Assembly: GCA_965197395.1 (NCBI GenBank)
Contig: OZ240205.1
Coordinates: forward strand, 992,001 to 1,056,000
Length of the DNA: 64,000 nucleotides
Reading direction: 5' to 3'
Source: CAZYFH01 sp965197395
Lineage (GTDB): Bacteria > Acidobacteriota > Vicinamibacteria > Vicinamibacterales > UBA8438
Under the pieces are notes generated by a model. That model worked only from the letters and a program-made list of their open reading frames with translations, was not told where the DNA came from and made no database searches. The stretch's first letter is position 1; each line of letters opens with the position of its first letter. Positions 8,706 through 17,524 of this stretch are shown one piece after another. The translations under genes were made by a program, and so were the position numbers.

Positions 8706-10025
8706 GTGTCCAATCTGTTGAATCGTCGCGGCGTGCCGTTGTTCCTCGTCGCCATTCTGTCGGGCGCCTGCACCGTTGCCGGCGACACCGATCCGACGAG
8801 TCGCGCAACCGAGCTCACGCGAGACCTGGCGGTCGTCGCACCGGAATCGGTCGGGCTGGCCACAGACCGTCTCGAACGGCTCGAGTCGGGCATGCGGGCG
8901 TTCGTGGATGACGGCAGGCTCGCCGGTGTCGTGACGCTCGCGGCACGTCACGGCAAGATCGCGCATTTCAGTGCGGCGGGCGCCAAGAACGTCGAGACGG
9001 GCGAACCGATCGAGACGGACTCGATCTTCCGGATCTACTCGATGACCAAGCCGGTCACCGGTGTCGCGATGATGATCCTGTACGAGGAGGGCAAATGGCG
9101 TCTCGACGACCCGGTGTCGAACTACATTCCAGGGTTCGCCGACGTCGACGTGTATGCGGGTGAGGGCCCGAACGGCGAGCCTCGCCTCGAGGCGCCTCGG
9201 TCGCCGCTAACGATGCGCCAGGTCATGACGCACTCGGGTGGCCTCTCGTACGGGTTCAGCGATCACCACGTGGACCAGCGGTATCAGGAAGCCGACGTGT
9301 TCGACCGCAGCAGCACGCTCCAGGACATGGCCGACAAGCTCGCGACGATACCACTCATGGTCCAGCCCGGGAGCCGCTGGATCTACAGCATCTCTGTCGA
9401 CCTCCAAGGGCACCTCGTCGAGCACCTCTCCGGCCAGTCACTGGCGGACTTCTTCCACGAACGGATCTTCGAGCCGCTCGGCATGACCGACACGGCTTTT
9501 TACGTGCCGGAGGAGAAGATGGCGCGGTTGGCCGCGGTGCATGCCGTGGCCGAGGACGGTGCCCTTGGCCGCGCGCCGGACGGCGGCTTCGGGTTGCTCG
9601 ACCCCGATCCGACCGTCCCACCCAGCCTGCCCCTCGGGGGTGCCGGCCTCTTCTCGACCGCCGAGGACTACGCGCGGTTCGCCCAGATGCTAGCGAACGG
9701 TGGTGAATTGCACGGCGAGCGAATTCTGGCGCCGCGGACCGTGAAGATGATGGGCACGAGCCACCTGTCGCCGGAGGCGGAAGCGACGATGACCCCCGGC
9801 CTCGGGTTCGGCCTCGACTTCGCGGTCGTGCTCGATGCCGCAGCCGCCGGTGTCCCCACCCCGGAGGAGTCGTATTACTGGAGCGGCGCTGCGGGGACGT
9901 GGTTCTGGATCGACCCGGTGACCGATCTGGTTTTCGTCGGTATGATCCAGCACCAGGGCGCGGCGATCGGTGAGATTCAGGGTCTGTCACGGAATCTGAT
10001 CTATCAGGCGATCGTCGGCGACTGA
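8706..10025 (+). CDS. Beta-lactamase-fold serine hydrolase, lipoprotein
   Basis: I chose the GTG at 8706 because GGGAGG lies eight bases upstream. The 439-residue product starts with a lipoprotein signal whose lipobox ends at Cys22 (LSGAC). The class C beta-lactamase/esterase motif S-x-x-K is 'SMTK' at residues 112-115, and the downstream tyrosine motif is in 'WIYSISVDLQG'. Length and motifs fit the esterase/D-aminopeptidase-like branch (EstB type) more than a true beta-lactamase. It is 37 bases after the PQQ dehydrogenase and probably in the same transcript, suggesting release of a substrate from an ester before oxidation; that link is inference. Confidence 0.88.
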   Translation: MSNLLNRRGVPLFLVAILSGACTVAGDTDPTSRATELTRDLAVVAPESVGLATDRLERLESGMRAFVDDGRLAGVVTLAARHGKIAHFSAAGAKNVETGEPIETDSIFRIYSMTKPVTGVAMMILYEEGKWRLDDPVSNYIPGFADVDVYAGEGPNGEPRLEAPRSPLTMRQVMTHSGGLSYGFSDHHVDQRYQEADVFDRSSTLQDMADKLATIPLMVQPGSRWIYSISVDLQGHLVEHLSGQSLADFFHERIFEPLGMTDTAFYVPEEKMARLAAVHAVAEDGALGRAPDGGFGLLDPDPTVPPSLPLGGAGLFSTAEDYARFAQMLANGGELHGERILAPRTVKMMGTSHLSPEAEATMTPGLGFGLDFAVVLDAAAAGVPTPEESYYWSGAAGTWFWIDPVTDLVFVGMIQHQGAAIGEIQGLSRNLIYQAIVGD

Positions 10026-10075
10026 GGTGGTTGGTTGAGCGTGTCACCGGCGTCGCTGTCCGGAGCCGGGCTGGA

Positions 10076-10237
10076 TGCAGGTTCGGAGCGGTCCAGCGGT
10101 TGGTCTCACGGAGAAAACCGTCGGAGGCACCGCAACCAAGCCACACAAAGCAGCACCCATGCATCCGTGACGACGCGGTTTTCGGAGAGAGACCAAAGCT
10201 GGGTCGCTTTCGGAGCGAGGCGGATTGCGAACCTGCA
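10076..10237. repeat. 160-bp imperfect palindromic repeat, copy A
   Basis: The outer ends are TGCAGGTTCG and its exact complement CGAACCTGCA. Inside, TTGGTCTC-x-CGGAGAAAACCG faces CGGTTTTCGGAGAGAGACCAA, so the whole segment can fold as one long hairpin with a variable ~35-base loop. The second copy, in the same orientation, is at 11944-12104. Arms are conserved between copies while the loop and the segment between inner and outer arms differ, which is what structured RNA or a MITE-like element would show. The two copies bracket the carboxylesterase gene. Confidence 0.75.
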
Positions 10238-10264
10238 CGGAGCCCGTGCGGGTTCTCCGCTTTT
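10238..10264 (+). terminator. Possible rho-independent terminator after repeat copy A
   Basis: CGGAGCCCG and CGGGTTCTCCG can pair (two unpaired T in one arm) around a two-base loop, followed by CTTTT. It lies immediately after the palindromic repeat and before the esterase gene, so it could end a transcript that includes the repeat. Confidence 0.45.
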
Positions 10265-10295
10265 GCCGGGAACGATGAATCGATGAGGTTAAAAT

Positions 10296-11912
10296 ATGAT
10301 GCGGAACGCCCTCGCGCGCCTGTTCGTCGTTGGAGCCACGCTCGGTCTGGCGGCGTGCGCCGCACCCGACGCCACGGAGGAGGCGGCCATCGATCCGGGT
10401 ATCGTCAGCCTCGACACCGGGCAGATTTCGGGCGCGCCGTCCGCACTCGGCAATGACATCTGGGTCTACCGCGGCATTCCGTTCGCCGCGCCGCCGGTCG
10501 GCGACTTCCGCTGGCGTCCGCCGCAGCCGGTCGAGCCATGGGCGGGGGTGCGCGACGCCACCGCAGCTGCGCCCGCTTGCATCCAGAACCGCATCCCGGC
10601 CGACGTCGGCTCGTTCTACGACGTCGGTGTCGACCAGATCGACGAGGACTGTCTCTACCTCAACGTCTGGAGCGGCGCGGCGCCGGATGACCGGGCGCCG
10701 GTAATGGTCTGGATCCACGGTGGCGGGCTCGCGCTCGGCAACGGCGCCGAGGTCGCCTACGATGGCACGGCGCTCGCGGAGCGAGGCGTGGTCCTGGTGA
10801 CGATCAACTACCGGCTCGGCGCGCTCGGCTACTTGGCCCACCCGCTGCTGACCGCCGAATCGGCGCACCGCGCATCGGGCAACTACGGCACACTCGATCA
10901 GGTCGCCGCACTCGACTGGGTGCAACGCAACATCGCCGCGTTCGGCGGAGACCCCGGTCGTGTGACGATTTTCGGCGAGTCGGCCGGCTCCTGGAGCGTC
11001 AACCAGATGATGGCGACGCCGCTCGCTCGCGGTCTCTTCCACGGGGCGATCGGGGAGAGCGGCGGCGGATTCGGATCCGCGGGCAAGGCCTATCCGAAGG
11101 CCGCGATGGAGGCGTCCGGAGAACAGCTCCTCGAGGCGCTTCTCGGTCCCGATGTGGAGCCCTCGCTGGCGGCAATGCGGGCGGCGTCGGCCGACGACGT
11201 GCTCGGCGTGGCGCCCGAGCTGGTCCGGTCACAGGCGACTGCTGACGGCTGGGTGTTCCCCGACACCATTTACAACATCTTCGCGGCGGGCGACCAGCAC
11301 GACGTGCCGGTCATCATCGGGTCGAACGCGGACGAGGGCTCGATGTTCTCGCAGGGGGTCGAGACCCTGGCCGAGTACAGCGAGACGGTCAGCAGCCAAT
11401 ACGGCGAGTTCGCCGACGGGTTCCTGAGCACCTATCCTGCTGAGACGGTCGAGGAAGCCCTGCTCAGCCAGATGGCGATGCAGACCGACGTCATGTTCGG
11501 ATGGGAGATGCGGACATGGGCCCGGATGATGGAGACCGTCTCGTCGCCGGCCTATCTCTATTTCTTCAGCCGCGTCCCGCCGGCCGCCGATGCGGATCGG
11601 TACGGCGCGTATCACACGGCCGAGATCCCCTACGTGTTCGACAACTTCGGTGTGAGCACCTCGCCTCACGCCAACAGGGACTACGACGACACCGACCGGG
11701 AGCTGTCGAACACGCTGGCGTCGTACTGGGTGAACTTCGCCGCGACGGGCAACCCGAACGGAGCCGGATTGCCCGAGTGGCCGGTCTTCGACCGCGACGC
11801 GGACGAAGCGCTCGAGATCGCCGACACCATCCAGGTGCGGAGCGGTATCCGAAAGGATCGCCTGGATTTCCTCGACCAGTACTACGCGGCGATGCGCGAG
11901 GAGACGAACTGA
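10296..11912 (+). CDS. Type B carboxylesterase, lipoprotein
   Basis: The 538-residue product is a cholinesterase-family alpha/beta hydrolase. It has a lipobox ending at Cys21 (LAAC), the oxyanion-hole loop HGGG at 141-144 and the nucleophile elbow G-E-S-A-G with Ser229. The acidic residue is probably in 'NADEGSMF' and the histidine in 'GAYHTAEIPYVF'. It is expected to hydrolyse carboxylic esters at the cell envelope. A GAGG site lies about eight bases before the ATG. The gene sits alone between two copies of the long palindromic repeat and may have moved with them. Confidence 0.9.
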   Translation: MMRNALARLFVVGATLGLAACAAPDATEEAAIDPGIVSLDTGQISGAPSALGNDIWVYRGIPFAAPPVGDFRWRPPQPVEPWAGVRDATAAAPACIQNRIPADVGSFYDVGVDQIDEDCLYLNVWSGAAPDDRAPVMVWIHGGGLALGNGAEVAYDGTALAERGVVLVTINYRLGALGYLAHPLLTAESAHRASGNYGTLDQVAALDWVQRNIAAFGGDPGRVTIFGESAGSWSVNQMMATPLARGLFHGAIGESGGGFGSAGKAYPKAAMEASGEQLLEALLGPDVEPSLAAMRAASADDVLGVAPELVRSQATADGWVFPDTIYNIFAAGDQHDVPVIIGSNADEGSMFSQGVETLAEYSETVSSQYGEFADGFLSTYPAETVEEALLSQMAMQTDVMFGWEMRTWARMMETVSSPAYLYFFSRVPPAADADRYGAYHTAEIPYVFDNFGVSTSPHANRDYDDTDRELSNTLASYWVNFAATGNPNGAGLPEWPVFDRDADEALEIADTIQVRSGIRKDRLDFLDQYYAAMREETN

Positions 11913-11943
11913 GTCGGATCGCCGTCGGGTGCGCGGTCTCGAG

Positions 11944-12104
11944 TGCAGGTTCGGAGCGGTCCGGCGATTGGTCTCTCGGAGAAAACCGTCGGAGGCACCT
12001 CCATCCAGCTACTCACACTGGCACCCGGTCACCGTGACGACGCGGTTTTCGGAGAGAGACCAATGCCGGGCCGCTCTCTGGGCGGTGCTCGTCTCGAACC
12101 TGCA
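11944..12104. repeat. 160-bp imperfect palindromic repeat, copy B
   Basis: The left arm matches copy A over about 56 bases with three changes, and the right inner arm from GTGACGACGCGG to GAGACCAA is identical; the central loop is unrelated in sequence but similar in length. In this copy the inner arms pair better (GGTCTCTC with GAGAGACC). It lies between the esterase gene and the broken TetR gene. Confidence 0.75.
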
Positions 12105-12158
12105 CGGGTGGGGCTGCAACTGGGCCGCTTGGGAACCCAAGAGTGGTACTCATTGACG

Positions 12159-12674
12159 ATGTCCGGGAACGAAGACCGCGAACATCCTCGCCGCAGCGTC
12201 CGACCTGGTTGCCCACTACGGCTACGACAAGACGACCATCGACGACATCGCGCGGGAAGCCGGCGTGAGTAAAGGGGCGATTTACCTGCACTTCAAGGGC
12301 AAGGACGACCTGTTCGAGGCGCTGCTGAGACGCGAAGCTGAAAACCTACGCCGAACGATGGCTCGAGCTCATCGAAGCCGATCCGAACGGCGCTTGTATG
12401 CCCTGAACAGCAGCAAGCTGATGGCCGCCATGTTCAGGCAGGACACTCGTGTGCTCGGGAACTTTCTCAGGCGACGCCCCAATGCGTTTCACGGCATGCG
12501 AGACGAACACAAAGCGTCACATCGGTACGTGTTCGTGAAGATGATGCAGGACGCTGGCGCGGTGCGGAGCGACCTGGATCCCCGTGTGATCGCTTACATC
12601 ATGGACCTCATTGCGCGGCCCGCCAGCGGTTCGACAAGGCGGGAGCACCGGGCCGGGAGCGAGGTGCGTCGTGA
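12159..12674 (+). pseudogene. TetR-family regulator with several frameshifts
   Basis: Three frames must be combined to read a TetR protein. After ATG-TCC-GGG one extra A shifts into 'KTANILAAASDLVAHYGYDK' and the helix-turn-helix 'TTIDDIAREAGVSKGAIYLH'. A missing A in the run before CCTACGCC shifts into 'TYAERWLELIEADPNG', and a further indel returns to 'LYALNSSKLMAAMF'. The C terminus 'RFDKAGAPGRERGAS' is in yet another frame after a likely deletion following 'YIMDLI'. Its stop codon overlaps the GTG of the ABC ATPase, so an intact version would be the first gene of, and probable repressor of, the exporter operon. The shifts at short A runs may be sequencing errors. Confidence 0.75.
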
Positions 12675-13534
12675 TAGCCGTCAACGATCTGACCTATACC
12701 TATCCGCGTGGTGACACGGAGACACTCCACAGTCTGAGCTTCGAGGTCGCCGAACGAGAGATCTTCGGCTTTCTTGGGCCGTCCGGTGCCGGCAAGACGA
12801 CGACACAGAGCATTCTCATCGGCCTGCTGAGAGGATACGGCGGCACCGTCCGGGTGATGGACCGTGAGCTTCGCGACTGGGGGCAGGATTACTACGAGCA
12901 CCTAGGGATCTCGTTCGAGCTGCCGAACCATTATCTGAAACTGACCGCGATCGAGAACTTGAATCACTTCCGCGGGCTGTACAGCGGTGACACAGTCGAC
13001 CCGATGGAGGTCCTGCAGTGGGTTGGGCTGGAAGAGGACGCCCAGAAGCGAGTCTCCGACTTCAGCAAGGGGATGAAGGTCCGTCTCAACGTCGCGCGTA
13101 GCCTCATCCACCGGCCGCGCCTGCTGTTCCTCGACGAGCCCACGAACGGACTCGACCCGGTGAATGCCCGGCAGATCAAGGACCTCGTGCTGGACCTCCG
13201 CAGTCGGGGCACGACGGTGTTCGTGACGACGCACGACATGGGCGTCGCCGACGAGCTCTGCGACCGGGTGGCGTTCATCACGGTCGGGAGCATCGGTGTC
13301 ATCGACGCGCCGGCCGCGCTGAAAAAGCGATATGGCCAGCGTGCCGTGCGAGTCGAGTATCTCAACGGCGCGGCGGACATCCTGCATCGGGACTTTCCCC
13401 TGGATGGCCTGATCGAGAACCCGGAGTTCGTGGCGCTGATGCGGTCCGGCAGCCGCATCGAGACGATCCACACGCAGGAATCGACGCTGGACAACATCTT
13501 CATCGAGGTGACGGGCCAGGAGCTGGGGACATGA
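12671..13534 (+). CDS. ABC exporter ATP-binding protein
   Basis: The GTG at 12671 overlaps the TetR stop (GTGA) and gives a 287-residue ATPase. Walker A is GPSGAGKT at about 36-43, the signature is in 'SDFSKGMKVRLNVARSLI' (an FSKGM variant common in ABC-2 drug/antibiotic exporters), and Walker B is 'LLFLDEPTNGLDP'. The C-terminal ~80 residues form the accessory domain seen in ABC-2 exporters. It should energise the two permeases encoded directly downstream, with which it overlaps by four bases. Confidence 0.93.
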   Translation: MIAVNDLTYTYPRGDTETLHSLSFEVAEREIFGFLGPSGAGKTTTQSILIGLLRGYGGTVRVMDRELRDWGQDYYEHLGISFELPNHYLKLTAIENLNHFRGLYSGDTVDPMEVLQWVGLEEDAQKRVSDFSKGMKVRLNVARSLIHRPRLLFLDEPTNGLDPVNARQIKDLVLDLRSRGTTVFVTTHDMGVADELCDRVAFITVGSIGVIDAPAALKKRYGQRAVRVEYLNGAADILHRDFPLDGLIENPEFVALMRSGSRIETIHTQESTLDNIFIEVTGQELGT

Positions 13535-14259
13535 CCCGCCTGCTCACCGCAATACGAACCGACGTGATCGTCCAGCTTCGGACGAACCTGTACGTCGTCG
13601 GCATCGCCGCCGCGGTCATCGTCGCCGTCGCCATGGCGTGGCTGTCCACCCCGGAGCGCCTCCCGGCGTACATCCCGACCTTGATGCTCCTGGTCGTCGG
13701 CGGGACGACGCTGCTCTACGTCGGAGCGATGATGCTGTTCGAGAAGGACGAGGGGACGCTCAGCGCGACCCTCGTGTCGCCCTTGCGGTCCTCCGAGTAT
13801 CTCTGGTCGAAGGTCGTCAGCTTGACTGCGCTCGCGACCCTCGAATCGGTCGTGATGATCGGCGGGGCCACGTTGATCATGAGCTTTTCGGTCGACGTGA
13901 CGCTGCCGAACATCCCGATCCTGCTGGTCGGCATAATCGGGATCGGCGTCCTCTACACACTGATCGGCATCATCATCATCGTTCGGCTCGACGCCATTAC
14001 CGACTTTCTCATCCTGATGGGGCTGGTCGCCACGGTCCTCCAGCTCCCCTTCTTGTATTTCCTCGGCTGGGTCGAACATCCGCTGCTGCTGGTGATCCCG
14101 ACGAGCGCGCCCACCGTGATCATGCAGGGTGCCTACAGGGCGCTGTCGGCCGGGGAATGGCTGTACGCGATCGGGTACACGGCGGCGCTCCTGGTCGGAT
14201 TGACGGTGTGGGCGCAGCGCGCCTTCCACCGGCACCTCGTCGTCAGGGTCGGTTCATAG
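13531..14259 (+). CDS. ABC-2 type permease, first subunit
   Basis: The ATG overlaps the ATPase stop as ATGA. The 242-residue product has six likely membrane helices, with the charged 'LFEKDEGTLSATLVSPLRSSEYLWSK' loop typical of the coupling region of ABC-2 permeases (shown here only in part). It is paired with the following permease and with the ATPase. The exported compound is not indicated by sequence. Confidence 0.85.
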   Translation: MTRLLTAIRTDVIVQLRTNLYVVGIAAAVIVAVAMAWLSTPERLPAYIPTLMLLVVGGTTLLYVGAMMLFEKDEGTLSATLVSPLRSSEYLWSKVVSLTALATLESVVMIGGATLIMSFSVDVTLPNIPILLVGIIGIGVLYTLIGIIIIVRLDAITDFLILMGLVATVLQLPFLYFLGWVEHPLLLVIPTSAPTVIMQGAYRALSAGEWLYAIGYTAALLVGLTVWAQRAFHRHLVVRVGS

Positions 14260-14279
14260 ACAAGCACGGGGGACGGACC

Positions 14280-15041
14280 ATGAACGCCATTCAGCTCGTC
14301 GGGACGCTCGGACGGAGCGACATCAAGCTCATCGGGCGCGACCGCTCCTTGGTCTTCATGTTCATGCTGGTGGTGGGCTTCTGTGCCCTCGTGCGCGGCC
14401 TGCTCCCCGCGATGAACGCCTACCTTGCCGAGGTGGGCGTAATGCCGGGCGAGACGATCCCGATCCCGCTGTCCGACGTCTATCCGATGGTGGTCGTCAA
14501 CATGGGGGTCTACACGACCGCCCTGATCGTCGGGACGATCATCGGCTTCGTCCTGCTCGACGAGAAGGACCAGCACACGCTCACGGCGATGGCGGTGACG
14601 CCGGTGCCGCTCGGTCAATACGCGCTCTACCGCGTCGCTCTGCCGAGCGTGCTGGGCTTCGTGTCCATCGTGGCTGGGGTGCTCATCATCAATCAGTCGC
14701 TGCTCCCGATGTGGCAGCTCCTGCTGGTTGCCGCGGGTGGGTCGCTCACGGCGCCGATCTTCGCGCTGTTCTACGCCATCGTGGCCGAGAACAAGCTGGC
14801 CGGTTTCGCGTATTCGAAGTTCTCCAGCATCGCGGGCTGGACCATTCTGGTCGGCTGGTTCGTCCCGGACCCGTGGCAGTGGCTGATCGGCGTGTTCCCG
14901 CCGTTCCTGATTGCCAAGGCGTACTGGATGGCGCTCGCGGGCGACGGGCTGTGGTGGCTGGCGCTCATTCTTGGTATCGTCTTCCAGGCCGTGTTGATCC
15001 GCTGGATGATGCAGCGGTTCAACCGGTTGGCGTCTCGCTAG
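14280..15041 (+). CDS. ABC-2 type permease, second subunit
   Basis: This 253-residue membrane protein shows six helices and the coupling segment 'LLDEKDQHTLTAMAVTPVP', the counterpart of 'EKDEGTLSATLVSPL' in its partner. The gap to the first permease gene is 20 bases. A heterodimer of the two permeases with an ATPase dimer is the expected exporter. Confidence 0.87.
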   Translation: MNAIQLVGTLGRSDIKLIGRDRSLVFMFMLVVGFCALVRGLLPAMNAYLAEVGVMPGETIPIPLSDVYPMVVVNMGVYTTALIVGTIIGFVLLDEKDQHTLTAMAVTPVPLGQYALYRVALPSVLGFVSIVAGVLIINQSLLPMWQLLLVAAGGSLTAPIFALFYAIVAENKLAGFAYSKFSSIAGWTILVGWFVPDPWQWLIGVFPPFLIAKAYWMALAGDGLWWLALILGIVFQAVLIRWMMQRFNRLASR

Positions 15042-15078
15042 GTGCACACAGGGCGGCCACCGCCGCCGGAGGGGATCG

Positions 15079-15537
15079 ATGAGACGACGTCACACGTGGA
15101 CAATGCGAGAGATCACCCTGTCGATTGTCGCAGTGGGTGTGGTCGGACTGATGCTGAGCGGCTGGCCGGGGGCAACCGCCGCAGCCCAGCAAGGGACCCT
15201 GGCGGACTTCTTCACAGGCCCGCCGCCGAGCGTTGTGAACAGCGACGAGGTCGGCAAGGCGCGCGTCCGCCTCGTGCCCGGCGCCCGGGCGCACTGGCAC
15301 AGCCACGGGTGGGGCCAGTTGCTCCTGCCGGAAGAGGGGCGCGGACGGTTTCAGGTCCGAGGCGAACCGCTCCGGGAATTGCGGCCCGGTGAGCCGGTGT
15401 TCACCGCCGGCGGTGTCTTCCATTGGCACGGGGCCGCGCCCGATGAGTCGCTCGTCATGATCGCGGTGCAGGGCGGCGGCGCGGAGTGGATGGAGCCGGT
15501 CAGCGACGAGGTGTACCTAGCCGAGCCGGCGCGCTAG
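15079..15537 (+). CDS. Exported cupin-domain protein
   Basis: GGAGG precedes the ATG at 15079. The 152-residue product has a signal peptide (about 1-38) and one cupin barrel. Metal-ligand candidates are visible in 'HWHSHGWGQLLLPEEGRG' (two His and a Glu) and in 'GGVFHWHGAAPDE' (His). Single-domain cupins of this size bind a divalent metal and act in sensing or small-molecule turnover; no substrate is indicated. It follows the exporter genes by 37 bases and may be co-transcribed. Confidence 0.82.
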   Translation: MRRRHTWTMREITLSIVAVGVVGLMLSGWPGATAAAQQGTLADFFTGPPPSVVNSDEVGKARVRLVPGARAHWHSHGWGQLLLPEEGRGRFQVRGEPLRELRPGEPVFTAGGVFHWHGAAPDESLVMIAVQGGGAEWMEPVSDEVYLAEPAR

Positions 15538-15579
15538 GCGCGGCGAGTTGCCCTGGAACGGAGCGACTCGACAGGCCGA

Positions 15580-15820
15580 CTACAGGTCTGAGAGCGCGCG
15601 GTCTCCGAGCGCGTCGAGCCTCCCCGTGCTGTCGGCGAAGCTCTCCAGCCGGACGCCCAGCTTGTCCAGCAGCGTCAGGTGCAGGTTGGCGAGTGGGGTT
15701 CCCTTCGGATGTCGGACGTAGCGGCCGCCGGCGACCCCGGCCCCTTTCCCGCCAACCACCGCGATGGGCAGGTCATCGTACGAGTGCGAGTTGCTTTCGC
15801 TGATGCCGGTGCCGCTGTGA
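15580..15820 (-). pseudogene. DUF1552 protein, C-terminal fragment
   Basis: The minus strand encodes 'HSGTGISESNSHSYDDLPIA', then 'VVGGKGAGVAGGRYVRHP', 'LHLTLLDKLGVRLESFADS' and the end 'TGRLDALGDRALSDL'. This is the C-terminal domain of DUF1552 proteins, exported proteins that accompany PSCyt cytochromes. There is no start, and upstream the sequence passes into an ankyrin fragment in another frame. Confidence 0.72.
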
Positions 15821-16444
15821 GCCGAGTCCGGATGCCGCCATGAGCGGTGTCGTCCCGTCGTCGGTTGTCAGTTCGAGGCTCGCGTCGAGACCGGCGGTGG
15901 ACCTCGCGAACACGGAGACGTGTCGGGCGCGGAGCCAGTCGCTCAGCCACATGTCGACGTCGCCGACCGCCGCATGCAATGCCGAGTCGCCCACATGAGC
16001 GCGTTCTGCCCTGAGCTGGGAATAGTCGCGCTCGGGTCGGCGCCGCGCGCGATGAGGGTCCGCACGATCTCGACCGAGCCCGCCCGCGCGGCACGCATCA
16101 ATGGCGTCACCGCGTTGGCCTGCGGGGTTGCCGTTCTCGCACGCGCGGAGGAGCGGCGTCACGCCCTGGTCTTCGGCGGCGACCACGGCGGCCCCGGCGC
16201 TCAGCAGGAGCTGCGCCGTCTCCACGTGGTCCCAATGCGCCGCCCACAGCAAGGCCGTCACGCCGTCGGCGCGTGCCGCATTCACGTCGACACCCTCATC
16301 GAGCAGCGCACCCACGGCAGTCGTGTCCTGTGATTTCGCGGCCGCCATGAGACGGAGATCCGGCTCTGCCGCCTCAACGTGGCCGACCAAGACCAGCCAC
16401 GAGGCCAGGATCGCGCGGGTGAGACGCGTGACGGGCATGGGCAT
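15821..16444 (-). pseudogene. Ankyrin-repeat exported protein, frameshifted fragment
   Basis: The frame opens with a signal peptide and 'DLRLMAAAKSQDTTAVGALL', followed by two good ankyrin repeats ('DGVTALLWAAHWDHVETAQL'). After 'PLLRACENGN' the repeat pattern continues only in a second frame ('TPLMRAARAGSVEIVRTLI'), then returns to the first frame ('TTDDGTTPLMAASGLG'), where it meets the DUF1552 tail. At least two indels plus a fusion are needed, so it is a pseudogene or misassembled. Confidence 0.68.
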
Positions 16445-16453
16445 GTCCGTCTG

Positions 16454-17392
16454 CTACCGGGGTGGGTCGGTTCCTGGATCGGTTGCTGGGTCGGCTCCGG
16501 CGTCGGTGTTCTCGCTCACCGTCACGGCGAACTGGCGATAGTTGCGGTATCTGGCGGTGCTGTTGGCGCTGCCGCCTCCGTGCTCCCTATAGCTCTCCCG
16601 CATCTCGACGGGGACCCAGAGGTTGAGGGTCGGCTCGAGCGCGAACCGGACGCGGGCCGTCGCGTCCGTCGCCGACCGTTCGTTTCCGACCGCCGGATGA
16701 TGAAGCTCGAGCTCCGTCTCGATCACCCGGCCGGTTACCGAGTCGAGACAGAAGCGGCCACGGGAGGGCAGGTCGATGCCTTGGTAGCCGCGGGTCAGCG
16801 TCGGCCTCTGGGTTTCCTCGAAGACGATATTCCAGGCAGCGTCCTCGTCGCCGCAGCCTTCGCCCTGTTTCTCGAAGCGAAAGCGTCCGAGGTTGTCGGG
16901 GTGGAGATAAAACAGCGCGAACGTCGGGACGTTGAAGGTGCGCTCGGTCGTTCCGAGGTTGTATCGAGAGCTCTCCCGTGCGATACGTCGGGCCTGCTGG
17001 AGGGCGCCAGTCGAGGCGCCCTCCAGAAAGAGCGCGCCCAGCCTGTCCTCTCGGTCCCGCACCTGCCCGCCATTGAAGCGGAACACATCGCGGAACCCCA
17101 CCCACTGGTCGGCGCCCGGCACGCGAACGAGCAGGAACTCCGACACGAGTTGCGTACGCGCCGGGCTCCCGCGACCACGCTCGAAGAAGGTCTGCCGGTA
17201 GTCTTCCTCCATCACGACGGTCGACAGCCCCTCGACGAATCCCTCGACATACGACGCCGCACGGGCGACGACGTCGTCGACGCTGCCCGGCTCCTGCGCC
17301 GCGTGGATCCACGGCTGGGCGGCTACTCCCGCCACCGCGAGCAGCGCCCCCCACTTGCTCCAGTAGCGGCGCACGAAACTGCTGTTGCGCAT
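16454..17392 (-). CDS. Exported protein of unknown function
   Basis: The 312-residue product has a signal peptide (about 1-32), then a mixed alpha/beta sequence with 'GFVEGLSTVVMEEDYRQTF' and 'SEFLLVRVPGADQWVGFRDV'. I recognise it as one of the conserved exported proteins of Acidobacteria without an assigned function. The C terminus is a short Asp/Pro tail. Two cysteines ('EGCGDED', 'GRFCLDS') could form a disulfide. It lies directly upstream (10 bases) of the ankyrin remnant on the same strand. Confidence 0.7.
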   Translation of the reverse strand: MRNSSFVRRYWSKWGALLAVAGVAAQPWIHAAQEPGSVDDVVARAASYVEGFVEGLSTVVMEEDYRQTFFERGRGSPARTQLVSEFLLVRVPGADQWVGFRDVFRFNGGQVRDREDRLGALFLEGASTGALQQARRIARESSRYNLGTTERTFNVPTFALFYLHPDNLGRFRFEKQGEGCGDEDAAWNIVFEETQRPTLTRGYQGIDLPSRGRFCLDSVTGRVIETELELHHPAVGNERSATDATARVRFALEPTLNLWVPVEMRESYREHGGGSANSTARYRNYRQFAVTVSENTDAGADPATDPGTDPPR

Positions 17393-17524
17393 GGTCTCAA
17401 AAGGTCGTGCGGCGTCTCCTGCCGATTATAATGCCCGCCGCGACAGGCTCCACGGCGCGTCCGCCAGCCGGTTCCAGCCGGCCGCCCGTGAGGCATCTGA
17501 GGTCTCTGCGCCCAGTTCGGCGCT

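Noticed and set aside
7232..8893. Long minus-strand open frame (553 codons) opposite the PQQ dehydrogenase
   Set aside because: It is antisense to a well-supported gene, rich in Arg/Pro/Gly, without RBS or recognisable domain; a GC-rich shadow.
12159..12674. Frameshifted TetR considered as UGA recoding
   Set aside because: The breaks are changes of frame at A runs, not an in-frame UGA at a cysteine position, and no SECIS is needed.
12964..14235. Long minus-strand open frame opposite the ABC exporter genes
   Set aside because: Antisense shadow with repetitive Arg/Asp/His composition and no domain.
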